A stretch of DNA of 55,348 nucleotides from Lentzea aerocolonigenes. Its GTDB lineage: Bacteria; Actinomycetota; Actinomycetes; Mycobacteriales; Pseudonocardiaceae. The DNA lies in the NCBI RefSeq assembly GCF_000955955.1, contig NZ_JYJG01000125.1, positions 1-55,348 of the forward strand, read 5' to 3'. The notes beneath the pieces are model-generated. The model worked only from the letters and a program-made list of their open reading frames with translations, was not told the DNA's origin and made no database searches. Position numbers and translations under genes: made by a program. Positions 31,915 through 40,597 of the stretch are shown piece by piece (the stretch's first letter is position 1; each line of letters starts with the position of its first letter).

Positions 31915-31953
31915 TCATACTCCCCCTCATCAACCCGTTCTGAGGGGGTATGA
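31915..31953. promoter_or_regulatory. Large inverted repeat between DUF305 and LVIVD genes
   Basis: TCATA-C-T-CCCCCTCA (31915-31929) faces TGAGGGGG-TATGA (31941-31953), 13 pairs with a two-base bulge. The right arm contains the GA/G-rich Shine-Dalgarno region of the LVIVD gene (GTG 31957), so as RNA it would hide the ribosome site; as DNA its ATAC-CCCC/GGGGG-TAT halves recall metal-responsive operators such as those of CsoR. Both readings are inference. Confidence 0.5.
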
Positions 31954-31956
31954 GCA

Positions 31957-33438
31957 GTGACTTCACGCGAAACGGCCCGGCGGCGCAGAACGCCTTTCGC
32001 GATCCTGGGGGCGCTCGTGCTGACGCTGTCAACGTTGACAGCGACCGCGTCCGCCGAACCCGACCTGCCGTCCGACGGCGCTGGACTGAGCGAGGCGCAG
32101 CTCGAGTCGCAGGCCGAAGCGGTCAACGGCATTCCGGGTGAGAACGAGATCAGCCGAAGCCGCAACATGGTCCTGGTGTCGCACCTGGACAAGGTGGCTC
32201 CGCTCGACCAGACGCAGACCGACATCGCGTTCCAGGACAACTACGCGTTCGTCGGCAACTACAACGGCTTCACCATCTACGACATCCGCAACCCGCGGGC
32301 GCCGAAGATCAAGAGCTCGGTGCTCTGCCCCGGCTCGCAGAACGACGTCTCGGTGTACGGGAACCTGCTGTTCCTGTCGACCGACTCGTCGCGCAACGAC
32401 AACTCCTGCAACAGCACTCCGCAGCCGGCGACCGAGAAGTCGTCGTGGGAGGGCATCAAGGTCTTCGACATCACGGACAAGGCGGCTCCGAAGTACGTCG
32501 CCGCCGTCGAGACCGACTGCGGTTCGCACACCCACACGCTGGTGCCCGGCAAGAACAAGAAGGACGTGTACCTCTACGTCTCGTCCTACTCGCCCAGCGC
32601 CACGTTCCCGGACTGCCAGCCGCCGCACGACAAGATCTCGATCGTCAAGGTTCCCGTGAAGAACCCGGCGGCGGCCTCGCTGCTCAAGGCGCCGGTGCTC
32701 TTCCCGGACGGCGCCAACCCCGGCGTCCCCGGCGACATCGAGCACGGCTACACCTCGGCCACGACCGGTTGCCACGACATCACCGTCTACCCGCAGCTCG
32801 ACCTCGCGGCCGGCGCGTGCATGGGTGACGGCGTCCTGTGGGACATCTCCGACCGGGAGAACCTGGTGGAGATCAACCGGGTCCAGGACAACGCGCACTT
32901 CGCGTTCTGGCACTCCGCGACGTTCAACAACAGCGGCACCAAGGTCGTCTTCACCGACGAGCTCGGTGGCGGTGGCGCCGCGACCTGCAACGAGAAGATC
33001 GGCCAGACGCGTGGTGCCAACGGCATCTACGACATCGTCGGCAAGGGCAAGAACCGCAAGCTGGTGTTCAAGTCCTACTACAAGATCCCGCGCATGCAGG
33101 CCGACTCGGAGAACTGCGTCGCCCACAACGGCTCGCTGATCCCCGTGCCCGGCAAGGACATCATGGTGCAGTCCTGGTACCAGGGCGGCGTCTCGGTGTG
33201 GGACTTCACGAACTCGAGCAAGCCGCGTGAGATCGGCTTCTTCGAGCGCGGCCCGATGCCGAATAAGCAGTCCGGCGGCACGTGGTCGACCTACTGGTAC
33301 AACGGCTACATCTACTCCTCGGAGATGGGCCGCGGCTTCGACGTGATCGACATGCGCGACCCGCGCACGTTCGTCGCGAAGTTCTTCCGCACGGACGAGC
33401 TGAACGTGCAGACCCAGGGCAACTTCTACCGCGGGTAG
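31957..33438 (+). CDS. Secreted LVIVD-repeat protein
   Basis: 493 residues from the GTG at 31957. A signal peptide (RRRRTPFAILGALVLTLSTLTATASA; twin-arginine-like run RRRR, cleavage near TASA) precedes a beta-propeller built of LVIVD-type blades: AFVGNYNGFTIYDIRNP, GIKVFDITDKAAPKYVA, GVLWDISDRENLVEINRV, GVSVWDFTNSSKP and GFDVIDMRDP. Blade loops are rich in His/Asp (HTHTLVPG, IEHGYTSATTGCHD) and several cysteine pairs are present. Function is not established; related proteins are common, secreted and frequently found beside DUF305 genes, as here. It ends at a strong hairpin overlapping the convergent MFS gene. Confidence 0.9.
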   Translation: MTSRETARRRRTPFAILGALVLTLSTLTATASAEPDLPSDGAGLSEAQLESQAEAVNGIPGENEISRSRNMVLVSHLDKVAPLDQTQTDIAFQDNYAFVGNYNGFTIYDIRNPRAPKIKSSVLCPGSQNDVSVYGNLLFLSTDSSRNDNSCNSTPQPATEKSSWEGIKVFDITDKAAPKYVAAVETDCGSHTHTLVPGKNKKDVYLYVSSYSPSATFPDCQPPHDKISIVKVPVKNPAAASLLKAPVLFPDGANPGVPGDIEHGYTSATTGCHDITVYPQLDLAAGACMGDGVLWDISDRENLVEINRVQDNAHFAFWHSATFNNSGTKVVFTDELGGGGAATCNEKIGQTRGANGIYDIVGKGKNRKLVFKSYYKIPRMQADSENCVAHNGSLIPVPGKDIMVQSWYQGGVSVWDFTNSSKPREIGFFERGPMPNKQSGGTWSTYWYNGYIYSSEMGRGFDVIDMRDPRTFVAKFFRTDELNVQTQGNFYRG

Positions 33439-33450
33439 TGGCTGTCTGAT

Positions 33451-34611
33451 TCAGCGCGGCTGCCGGCGCTCGGCAGCCGCGCTGATCGCTGTCAGGACCA
33501 AAGTCACTGCCACACCACCGAAAACCGCCCAGATCGGCGAGCCGGCGTCCAACGCCCACGCGGCGACGACAGCGGTGAGGCCATATCCCGCACCGGTCAC
33601 CGCGTACATCATCGAGAACCCGGCCGCGTGCGCACCGACGGGAAGCCGTTCGCGCAGCACGAGACTCCGCGTCACCAGCACCCCGGACTGGAACAACCCG
33701 GCCGCCAGCAACGCACCCGCGATACCCGGCAGGTTCGGGAACAACGCCACCGCGCCGACGCACGTCGCCGTGATCACCAGCAGCACGAGTCCCTGGGTGC
33801 GCAACGATCCCGGCCACGGCCGCAGCCCGTACAACACCGCACCGAGCGCACTGCACGCCGCGAAGCCGGTCAGCAACGGCCCGATCCAGCCGATGCCGAT
33901 CCCCCGGTGCTCCAGCAACGCCGGCAGCACCAGCTCCGCGACCGCCAGCTGCGCCAGCGCCGCCGCGCTCACCAGGTAGATCGGCCACGCCGACGCGACC
34001 ACATGCGGTTTCGCACTGCCGGAACGGGACGTCACGTGCCCGCGCGGCAGGATGAACACCAGCCACGCGGCCACGACGATCAAGCTGACCGACACCACCA
34101 CGGGTGCCCGCCGGTCGACGCTCAACGCCAGCACGGTCACGAGCGCGGGCGCCACCGCCCACACCACCTGCGTGATCATGGCGTCGAAGCCCATCGCCTT
34201 GGGCACCAACGCGTCCGGCACCAGCCCGAGCAGCATCGCGCGCAGCCCGCCCGGTGTCGTCGACGGTCCGGCGCCCGCGACGAACGCCGCGATCACGAGC
34301 ACCGTCACGTTCGTCGTCAACGCCAGCGTGGTGAACGCGCCCGCGCCCACCACGAGCCCGGCCGCGAGCTGGCCGCGCATCCGCGACGGGTCGAGCAGCA
34401 GCCCGAGCAGTGCCGCGCCGAGCAGTTCTCCCAGCACGTAGACAGCGGTCAGCGAAGCCGCGAGCACGAAGCCGCCGGGCAGGTCCTTGGTCAGGAACAC
34501 CATCATCAGCGGCGTCATCGACATCGGTAACTTCGCGGCGACCGTGACCACGGCGCACGCGAGCACGTCCCGGTTCGCGAGATCGCGGTAGCCGGCAGCG
34601 GAGATCGTCAC
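33451..34611 (-). CDS. MFS transporter
   Basis: 386 residues from the GTG at 34611, where the stop of the VOC gene overlaps by 4 bp (GTGA); the frame continues upstream to 34683, but that would run far into the VOC gene. About 12 hydrophobic segments are visible, with a short MFS motif-like loop (LLDPSRMRGQ) after TM2 and a second half starting near WPIYLVSAAALAQLAV. Probably a proton-driven exporter of a small molecule. It is the last gene of a long minus-strand operon starting with the ABC importer. Its final codons overlap the terminator stem of the convergent LVIVD gene. Confidence 0.88.
   Translation of the reverse strand: MTISAAGYRDLANRDVLACAVVTVAAKLPMSMTPLMMVFLTKDLPGGFVLAASLTAVYVLGELLGAALLGLLLDPSRMRGQLAAGLVVGAGAFTTLALTTNVTVLVIAAFVAGAGPSTTPGGLRAMLLGLVPDALVPKAMGFDAMITQVVWAVAPALVTVLALSVDRRAPVVVSVSLIVVAAWLVFILPRGHVTSRSGSAKPHVVASAWPIYLVSAAALAQLAVAELVLPALLEHRGIGIGWIGPLLTGFAACSALGAVLYGLRPWPGSLRTQGLVLLVITATCVGAVALFPNLPGIAGALLAAGLFQSGVLVTRSLVLRERLPVGAHAAGFSMMYAVTGAGYGLTAVVAAWALDAGSPIWAVFGGVAVTLVLTAISAAAERRQPR
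33452..33484. terminator. Strong hairpin between convergent genes
   Basis: Perfect 14-bp stem CAGCGCGGCTGCCG (33452-33465) with CGGCAGCCGCGCTG (33471-33484), 5-base loop. It starts 13 bp after the LVIVD stop and occupies the last codons of the MFS gene, so it can end transcripts from the plus strand while being translated from the minus strand. Confidence 0.8.
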
Positions 34612-35003
34612 TCGCCCAGCTCCTGGAACAGCGTCAGCTGCAGTCCGGCCGGCGCTCGCAGCCGGGCGTTCAGCGAGTTCCACGGTGTGCGCGTGGGTTC
34701 CGCGATGACCTCGGCACCGGCGGCTGCAAGCTCACGCGTAGTCCGTTCGGAGTCGTCGACCTCGAACGCCACCCGGATGTGCCCGGCGACCCGCGACCCG
34801 ACCTCGACCTGGTCGATGAACTCGGCGTGCGGCGGGTCGGTGATCTCCAGTGTGGCCCGCCCGGCCTCCAGGATCGTGACCCGTCCGCCGTCGGACGCGA
34901 ACGCCGCCCGTTGCTCGAGGCCCAGCACGTCTCGGTAGAAGCGCAGGGCCTCGTCGTAGTCGGCAGCGGTGACGACTAGGCGGAGTTCACGAACACCGGT
35001 CAT
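34608..35003 (-). CDS. VOC-superfamily (glyoxalase/bleomycin resistance-like) protein
   Basis: 131 residues with two beta-alpha-beta-beta-beta modules: RELRLVVTAADYDEALRFYRDVLGLE and the second starting HIRVAFEVDDSERTTRELAAAGAEV. The motif PTRTPWNSLNARLRAPAGLQLTLFQ ends the fold. One expected metal ligand position near the start is not a His and the second module has HIRV, so metal use is uncertain. Members bind antibiotics or act as glyoxalases or dioxygenases. Coupled to the MFS gene by a GTGA overlap, so a drug-binding plus export pair is plausible. Confidence 0.88.
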   Translation of the reverse strand: MTGVRELRLVVTAADYDEALRFYRDVLGLEQRAAFASDGGRVTILEAGRATLEITDPPHAEFIDQVEVGSRVAGHIRVAFEVDDSERTTRELAAAGAEVIAEPTRTPWNSLNARLRAPAGLQLTLFQELGE

Positions 35004-35010
35004 GTGCTGA

Positions 35011-36120
35011 TCATCGCACCACGCGTGTGAGGATCACGAGAACCAGGGTGATCCCCGCCGTCACGTGGATCGGCGCCGGTCCGAACGTCGCGGCGAGCAC
35101 CGCGACAGCCCCGAGCGGCAGCAGGTACTTGCGCGGCCCGGCCTGACCGGGGCAGTCCTGCACGTACCAGACGCACAGGAAGAAGATCGCGAGCGGCACC
35201 GTCGTGAACGGTGCGATGGCGATCCCCGGCGCGTGTGCGAGGTGCAGGTCGTAGTCGACGCTCGCCGCCAAGCCCGCACCCAGAGCCGCGATCGACCCGA
35301 GGATGAAGAGGTGGGCGTATCCCCACAGGAACGCCGTCTTCATCGAGAGCAGGTGGGTCGGCGCCTCGAAGTAGATCCACCACACCGAGAACACGATGAT
35401 CAGCGACGCCACCGCGAGCGAGACGAGGTTGACCCCGCTGTCGAACCCCTTCTGGAACGCCATCGTGGTCGACAGGATCGACTCGCCGAGCACGATCAGG
35501 GTGAAGAGGCCGTGCCGTTCCGCGATGTGGTGCGGGTGCCAGGTCGTCGCCTCGGCGCGCTCCGCCCAGACCGGCACCAGCAGCTCGCCGATCATGAACA
35601 CGACCCAGAGCGCGATCGCGAAGCTCGGCGGCGCGACGACGACCCACAGGACCCACAGCACCTGCATGCCCGCGATGCCCATGGCGTACCTGGTGGCGCA
35701 CTTCTTGTGCGCCGGGTTGTCGCGCGCCGCCCGCAGCCAGTGCACCACCATCGCGAGCCGGATGACGACGTAACCGGCGACCACGATGCGGTAGTCGTCG
35801 TGCTCGAAGACGCGCGGGATGCCGGCGGCGATGATGAGCACGCCGGCGATCTGGATCATCGTGATGATCCGGTACAGCGTGTCGTCGTTGTCGAAGGCGC
35901 TGGCGAACCAGGTGAAGTTGAGCCACGGCAGCCACAACGCGAAGAACGCCATGCAGAACGCGAGCACGCCGTGGCCGATGTGGTTCTCGGCCACGGCGTG
36001 GTGCAGCGAGGCGGCGGCCTGGGCGACCGCCACCACGAAGCTCAGGTCGAACAGCAGCTCCAACGGCGTCGCGACCCGGTGGGCCTCCGCCGTGTCGCGC
36101 GCGAGGAGCTTTCTGATCAT
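35011..36120 (-). CDS. ltrA: Low temperature requirement A (LtrA) family membrane protein
   Basis: 369 residues, about 10 membrane segments. The family opening is clear: ATPLELLFDLSFVVAVAQAA with HHAVAEN shortly after, then WLNFTWFASAFDNDD and HGLFTLIVLGESILS. LtrA was named from a Listeria cold-growth mutant and its biochemical role remains unclear. The start overlaps the stop of the ABC ATPase gene by 4 bp (ATGA at 36120-36117), so it is co-translated with an importer, an unusual pairing. The VOC gene follows after 7 bp. Confidence 0.93.
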   Translation of the reverse strand: MIRKLLARDTAEAHRVATPLELLFDLSFVVAVAQAAASLHHAVAENHIGHGVLAFCMAFFALWLPWLNFTWFASAFDNDDTLYRIITMIQIAGVLIIAAGIPRVFEHDDYRIVVAGYVVIRLAMVVHWLRAARDNPAHKKCATRYAMGIAGMQVLWVLWVVVAPPSFAIALWVVFMIGELLVPVWAERAEATTWHPHHIAERHGLFTLIVLGESILSTTMAFQKGFDSGVNLVSLAVASLIIVFSVWWIYFEAPTHLLSMKTAFLWGYAHLFILGSIAALGAGLAASVDYDLHLAHAPGIAIAPFTTVPLAIFFLCVWYVQDCPGQAGPRKYLLPLGAVAVLAATFGPAPIHVTAGITLVLVILTRVVR

Positions 36121-37148
36121 CCAGGCACCACCATGATCCGTGACTCGCTGAGGTCGAGCGCGACCCGAGTTCCCGGCTGGTAGGCGGCGGCGGTGTTGGA
36201 CGGCTGGTCGACGCGCAGCACCTGCTCGCCCACCCTCACCGAGATCCGCGTGACCGGCCCGAGGAACGACTGGGTCAGTACATCACCGACGATCTTGCCA
36301 TTCGAGTCGCCGTCGTGTGCGGAAACACCGATGTCCTCCGGCCGCACGATGACGCGAACGTCGCTTCCGGACGGCTGGTCGTGCGTCGCCGGCAGGGTGA
36401 CGCCGTTGACCACGACGGTCTGGCCCTCCGCCTTGGCCTCCACCGAGTTCGTGACACCGACGAACTGCGCCACGAACGCGGTCTTCGGCTCCCGGTACAC
36501 CACAGAAGGCGTGTCGAGCTGTTCCAGGCGGCCGTGCGACATCACGCCCACGCGGTCGGAGACGGCGAGCGCCTCCTCCTGGTCGTGCGTGACGAACAGC
36601 GTCGTCATGCCGAGCTCCGTCTGGATGCGACGGATCTCGTCACGCAGGTTCACGCGAACCTTGGCGTCCAATGCGGACAGCGGCTCGTCCAGCAGCAGCA
36701 CGCGCGGCTGGATCGCCAACGCGCGCGCCAACGCGACACGCTGCTGCTGACCACCGGACATCTGGTGCGGGTAACGGCCGCCCAGATGCGCCAGACCCAC
36801 CAGTTCCAGCAGCTCGCCGGCCTTCTTCGAGTCGCCCTTGCGCAGCTTCAGGCCGAACGCGACGTTCTGCGCCGCGGTCATGTTCGGGAAGAGGCTGTAG
36901 GCCTGGAAGACCATGCCCATGTCCCGTTTGTTGGCGGGCACGCGGGTGATGTCCTTGCCGCCGACGGTGACCGTGCCGGAGTCCGACGTCTCGAAGCCCG
37001 CGACGATCCGCAGCGCCGTCGTCTTGCCACAGCCAGAAGGCCCGAGCAGCGACACGAGCTCGCCCTCGGCCAGTTCCAGGTCGAGCCCGTCGAGCGCGGT
37101 GTTGCCGCCGAAGGACTTGCGCAGTCCCGTGAGTTCCAGGTGACCCAT
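36117..37148 (-). CDS. ABC importer ATPase (PotA/FbpC class)
   Basis: 343 residues. Walker A GPSGCGKTTALRIVAG, Q-loop MVFQAYSLFP, signature MSGGQQQRVALARALA, Walker B VLLLDEPLSALD and switch His FVTHDQEEALAV are intact. A C-terminal TOBE domain of ~110 residues follows, with IVRPEDIGV. This class energises importers for Fe(III), polyamines, thiamine or 2-aminoethylphosphonate. It sits 3 bp after the second permease gene, completing a binding protein-permease-permease-ATPase set. Confidence 0.95.
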   Translation of the reverse strand: MGHLELTGLRKSFGGNTALDGLDLELAEGELVSLLGPSGCGKTTALRIVAGFETSDSGTVTVGGKDITRVPANKRDMGMVFQAYSLFPNMTAAQNVAFGLKLRKGDSKKAGELLELVGLAHLGGRYPHQMSGGQQQRVALARALAIQPRVLLLDEPLSALDAKVRVNLRDEIRRIQTELGMTTLFVTHDQEEALAVSDRVGVMSHGRLEQLDTPSVVYREPKTAFVAQFVGVTNSVEAKAEGQTVVVNGVTLPATHDQPSGSDVRVIVRPEDIGVSAHDGDSNGKIVGDVLTQSFLGPVTRISVRVGEQVLRVDQPSNTAAAYQPGTRVALDLSESRIMVVPG

Positions 37149-37151
37149 CTT

Positions 37152-37934
37152 CTACTCCTCGACCACGGTCTGACGGCGCCGCTGGCCGACGTAGGAAAGT
37201 GCGAACAGAAGGACGAACGCGAACAGCAGGCACAGCAACGACACCGCGATGGACACACCCGCGTTGCGCTTGCCCAGCAGGTTGACCTGCACCTGCAGCG
37301 TGTCGAAGTTGAGCAGCGACGCGATGGTGAACTCGCCGAGCACCAACGCGACCGACAACAGCGACGCACCGATCAGTGCGACGCGGATGTTCGGCACGAC
37401 GACCTTCCACAGCACCGTGAACCACGACGCGCCGAGGCTGCGCGCGGCTTCGGCGAGCGTCTTCAGGTCGATCGCGGCGAGTCCGGCGTCGACCGCGCGG
37501 TAGGCGAACGGCAGCACCAGGATCGTGTAGGCGAAGGTCAGCGTCAGCGGCGAGTCGCCCAGGAAGTAGTTCACCCACGCGTAGAGCGGCGCCATGCCGA
37601 CCACCAGCACGATCGCGGGGATCGCGAGCGGCAGCAGGCACAGGAACTCCACGAGCCGCTGCAGCTGCGGCAGCCGGAGCCGGATCCACGCCATCGTCGG
37701 CACGAGCAGCACCAGCATCAGGACCGCTGAGGTGACCGACAGCAGCAGCGAGTTGACGAGCGCCTCCATCAGGCCCTCGTCGTCGACGATGCCCGTCCAC
37801 GACTCGAGGCTGCGGCTCCCGCCCTTGCCGCGCGTGGAGAACTCCGCCATCGCGATCAGCGGCAGGATGAAGTAGACGCCGAGGACCAGCAGGATGATCG
37901 TGCGCAGAACACGCTGCTTCACTAGCGAACCCAC
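37152..37934 (-). CDS. ABC importer permease (second)
   Basis: 260 residues with six membrane helices and the inner-membrane permease EAA loop region (LAEAARSLGASWFTVLWKVVVPNIRVALIGA; key part EAARSLGASWFTVLWKVVVP). The type matches PotC/PhnV-like second permeases. It overlaps the first permease gene by 13 bp (37922-37934) and is followed by the ATPase gene after 3 bp. Confidence 0.94.
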   Translation of the reverse strand: MGSLVKQRVLRTIILLVLGVYFILPLIAMAEFSTRGKGGSRSLESWTGIVDDEGLMEALVNSLLLSVTSAVLMLVLLVPTMAWIRLRLPQLQRLVEFLCLLPLAIPAIVLVVGMAPLYAWVNYFLGDSPLTLTFAYTILVLPFAYRAVDAGLAAIDLKTLAEAARSLGASWFTVLWKVVVPNIRVALIGASLLSVALVLGEFTIASLLNFDTLQVQVNLLGKRNAGVSIAVSLLCLLFAFVLLFALSYVGQRRRQTVVEE

Positions 37935-38842
37935 TTGGCCACCCTCCGCTGCAGCAGCACGTTCACGCCCATCGCGATGCTGACGACGATCACCATGCCG
38001 AGGCCGAGCGCCTTGCCGAGGTTCTCCTGGCCGAGCACGACCTCGCCGGTGAGGAAGCCGCGGATCTGCAGCGGCACGATCGGGCTGCCCTGCGAGACGA
38101 GCGCGGCGGCCGTGGCGTAGGCGCTGAAGGCGTTGGCGAACAGGAGAAGCAGCGCACCGAGGAACGGCGGCGTCAGAATCGGGCCGCCGACGTGGCGCCA
38201 GTACGTCCAGCTCGTGCCGCCGAGCGACGCGTTCGCCTCACGCCACTGTGGACGGAGGCCGTCCAGCGCGGGCAGGAACACGATGACCATCAGCGGGATC
38301 TGGAAGAACGTGTAGACGAGCGTCAGGCCCGGCAGCTCGAACAACCACGCGCTGCCGGCGAAGATGTCGATGCCAACGTTGTCACGCAGGTACTTCGTGA
38401 CCAGGCCCTCGAAGCCGATCGTGGCCAGGAAGGCGAACGCCAGCGGCACGCCACCGAACTGGGCGAGCACTCCGGACGCGGCCACGACGACCCGTCGCAC
38501 CATGCCCTCCTGCTTGCCGACCGCGACCGCCCACGTGAGCAGCGCGCCGAAGATCGCGCCGATCACCGCCGTGAGCGCGGAGAGTTCGATGCTGCGCACG
38601 AACGCGTCGAAGACGACGCCCGTGAACAGGGTCGTGAGGTTGCCGAGCGTGAGCGCGCCGTTCGAGTCCTGGAAGGCACCGAACAGCACGAGAACCGTGG
38701 GGTAGACGAGGAAGATGCCGACGAACGCGAGGAACGGCACCGCGACGAGCCAGGCGGCCACAGATGGCCGACCGGCGGCTCCACCCCTCTTGGCAGGGGT
38801 GGAGCCGCCGGGCGTCGTCGCTACGGGAGCGACTGCGGTCAT
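37922..38842 (-). CDS. ABC importer permease (first)
   Basis: 306 residues from the ATG at 38842, which overlaps the binding-protein stop by 4 bp (ATGA); the upstream open frame to 39052 lies inside the binding-protein gene and is not real. Six helices and an EAA-like loop (EANASLGGTSWTYWRHVGGPIL) identify a PotB/PhnU-type permease. A proline-rich cytosolic N-terminus precedes the first helix. Confidence 0.93.
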   Translation of the reverse strand: MTAVAPVATTPGGSTPAKRGGAAGRPSVAAWLVAVPFLAFVGIFLVYPTVLVLFGAFQDSNGALTLGNLTTLFTGVVFDAFVRSIELSALTAVIGAIFGALLTWAVAVGKQEGMVRRVVVAASGVLAQFGGVPLAFAFLATIGFEGLVTKYLRDNVGIDIFAGSAWLFELPGLTLVYTFFQIPLMVIVFLPALDGLRPQWREANASLGGTSWTYWRHVGGPILTPPFLGALLLLFANAFSAYATAAALVSQGSPIVPLQIRGFLTGEVVLGQENLGKALGLGMVIVVSIAMGVNVLLQRRVAKWVR

Positions 38843-39960
38843 CCGATGGCCTGCGCCCAGGTCGCGGTCAGGACGGCCTTGGCCTTGTCGGCCTGGGCCT
38901 GCGTCTGGAACACCTGCTTGCCCTCGGTCTTGGGCAGCTTGTCCTTCGCGGCCTTGTCCGCCTTGTCGCCCATCTTCTCCAGGCGAACCGGGCGGGACAT
39001 GCCCTTCAGGTAGAGGTTCTGGCCCTCGTCGGAGTAGAGGAACTCCTGCCACAGGCGCGCGGCCGCGGGGTGCGGCGCGTCCTTGCTGATGGCCTGGTTG
39101 TAGTAGGCGCCGAGCTGGGCCTCGGCCGGGACGACGACCTTCCAGTCCATCTTGCCCTTGAGCTTCTCGGTCTGGGCGGCGTTGGTGTAGTCCCAGTCGA
39201 TGACGACCGGCGTCTGGCCGGACTCGATCGTCGCGGGCGACGGGTCGACCGGCTGGAAGTTGCCGGCCTGCTTGAGCTGCTTGAAGAAGTCGACACCGGG
39301 CTTGATGTCGTCGGCACTACCGCCGTTGCCCAGCGACGCCATCACGACGCCGGAGAACGCGGCACCGGCCTGCGTCGGGTCGCCGTTGAGCGCGACCTTG
39401 CCCTTGTACTCGGGCTTGAGCAGGTCCTTCACACTCGTCGGCGCGGGCACCTTGCCGGCGTCGTAGCCGATCGACATGAAGCCGCCGTAGTCGCCGTAGT
39501 AGGCACCGTCCGCGTCCTTGAGCTCCGCGGCGATGTCGTCCCACGTGCTGACCTTGTACGGCGCGAACAGGTCCTTGTTCGCCAGGGCCACGTTCAGGCC
39601 GAGGTCGAACACGTCCGGCGAGCGGTCGTTGCCCTTGAGCTGCTTCGCGGCGTTGATCTCGTCCTGGGAGGACGCGTCCGGCTGGGCCGAGTCGACCTTG
39701 ACGCCGTACTTGGCCTCGAACGCCTTGATGATCTCGCCGTAGTTCGCCCAGTCCGGGGGCAGCGCGATGACGTTGAGCTTGCCCTCCTTCTTGGCGGCCT
39801 CGACCAGCTTGTCCATGCCACCGAGCTCACTCGCCGACTTGGCGGTCCCGGCGGCTCCGGTCTGCGTCTCCTTTGCGGGCGGGGCGCCACAGGCGGCCAC
39901 GGCCAGCACCAAGGCGCCGACACCGATCAGTTTCGTGGTGACGTTCCCTCGCTTCAGCAC
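38839..39960 (-). CDS. ABC importer substrate-binding lipoprotein
   Basis: 373 residues from the GTG at 39960; the frame extends to a TTG at 39996, but TTGACA there is better read as a -35 element. The product then opens MLKRGNVTTKLIGVGALVLAVAACG, a lipoprotein signal with Cys at about residue 24. The mature protein has the two-lobed binding-protein pattern (LNVIALPPDWANYGEIIKAF, DVFDLGLNVALANKDLF, TPVVIDWDYTNAAQ, ARLWQEFLYSDEGQNLYL). It belongs to the iron/polyamine/2-aminoethylphosphonate binding group. No Tyr-Tyr iron pair could be assigned, so the ligand stays open. First gene of a seven-gene operon. Confidence 0.9.
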   Translation of the reverse strand: MLKRGNVTTKLIGVGALVLAVAACGAPPAKETQTGAAGTAKSASELGGMDKLVEAAKKEGKLNVIALPPDWANYGEIIKAFEAKYGVKVDSAQPDASSQDEINAAKQLKGNDRSPDVFDLGLNVALANKDLFAPYKVSTWDDIAAELKDADGAYYGDYGGFMSIGYDAGKVPAPTSVKDLLKPEYKGKVALNGDPTQAGAAFSGVVMASLGNGGSADDIKPGVDFFKQLKQAGNFQPVDPSPATIESGQTPVVIDWDYTNAAQTEKLKGKMDWKVVVPAEAQLGAYYNQAISKDAPHPAAARLWQEFLYSDEGQNLYLKGMSRPVRLEKMGDKADKAAKDKLPKTEGKQVFQTQAQADKAKAVLTATWAQAIG

Positions 39961-39996
39961 AGGCGGAGGATTCGCGCGGACGGCTTTCGTTGTCAA
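39961..39996 (-). promoter_or_regulatory. Candidate promoter of the importer operon
   Basis: On the minus strand TTGACA (39996-39991) is a perfect -35 box; 17-18 nt later lies a weak -10 (GAATCC/AATCCT, about 39973-39967), then the GTG at 39960. The spacing implies a leaderless or nearly leaderless mRNA, and no Shine-Dalgarno sequence precedes the GTG. Confidence 0.5.
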
Positions 39997-40049
39997 GCCA
40001 GCCGCGCCGGTTGAGACCTTCTCGACTCCTACGGTGAATTCTCAGTGCA

Positions 40050-40538
40050 CTACGGGTTGCTGCTGAATGCTTTCCGAGCTTCGCCCAAGTGCCGCGCGGT
40101 GATCCCGGTCGCGGGGTCGACGTGGATGAGAGCGGTGGTCAGGTGCCGTCGCTTGTGGACGAAATCCCGGTTCCGGTCCCGGTGCAACCCGAAGTCGTCG
40201 TCGAACCAGACGAGGGGCCGTTCGTAGGCGTGGCGGGCGACGGCGGGGTACTTCCAGCCGTGCTCGTCGTGGAAGTCGATCACCCTGAGTGGCGGGAGGT
40301 TCAGCCGCGGCCCTATCTCGGTGTTCGCCCGGTGGGACCAGCTGGTGGCCCACGCGAGCTCGGCCCCGGTTTCGTCCGCCAGCCGTCTCAACTGGTCACC
40401 GTGATCCGGGTCGAGCCAGATCCGGAGCTTGCGCCACCAGCCGACCCTGATGTCGAACGGGCGGTAGTTCGCGGGCTTGGTCTTCGCCGCCCACGGGTTG
40501 AGCGGGCCGTCGACGTCGAGCACCACGAGTGGCTTCAT
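40050..40538 (-). CDS. HAD-fold protein (HAD_SAK_2-like)
   Basis: 162 residues. The HAD nucleophile motif is at the very start (LVVLDVDGPLNPW, Asp8 and Asp10), followed by GAELAWATSWSHRANTEIGP with the motif II Thr/Ser region, WKYPAV with the motif III Lys, and LVWFDDDFG with the paired acids of motif IV. The pattern resembles the HAD domains described in Swiss-Army-Knife RNA repair proteins and many small actinobacterial relatives. Phosphatase activity is likely; the substrate is unknown. Monocistronic between divergent promoters. Confidence 0.82.
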   Translation of the reverse strand: MKPLVVLDVDGPLNPWAAKTKPANYRPFDIRVGWWRKLRIWLDPDHGDQLRRLADETGAELAWATSWSHRANTEIGPRLNLPPLRVIDFHDEHGWKYPAVARHAYERPLVWFDDDFGLHRDRNRDFVHKRRHLTTALIHVDPATGITARHLGEARKAFSSNP

Positions 40539-40584
40539 CTGCGCAAGACTGCCCGTTTCCCAGGCGCGGAGCAGCGCTTTTCCC

Positions 40585-40597
40585 TAATCTCCCTGAC
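40585..40597 (+). promoter_or_regulatory. Probable leaderless promoter (-10 region) of the lipoprotein gene
   Basis: TAATCT (40585-40590) matches TANNNT and is followed by exactly 7 nt before the ATG at 40598. No Shine-Dalgarno sequence is present. This is the third case in the window of this box at the same distance from a start codon. Confidence 0.55.
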
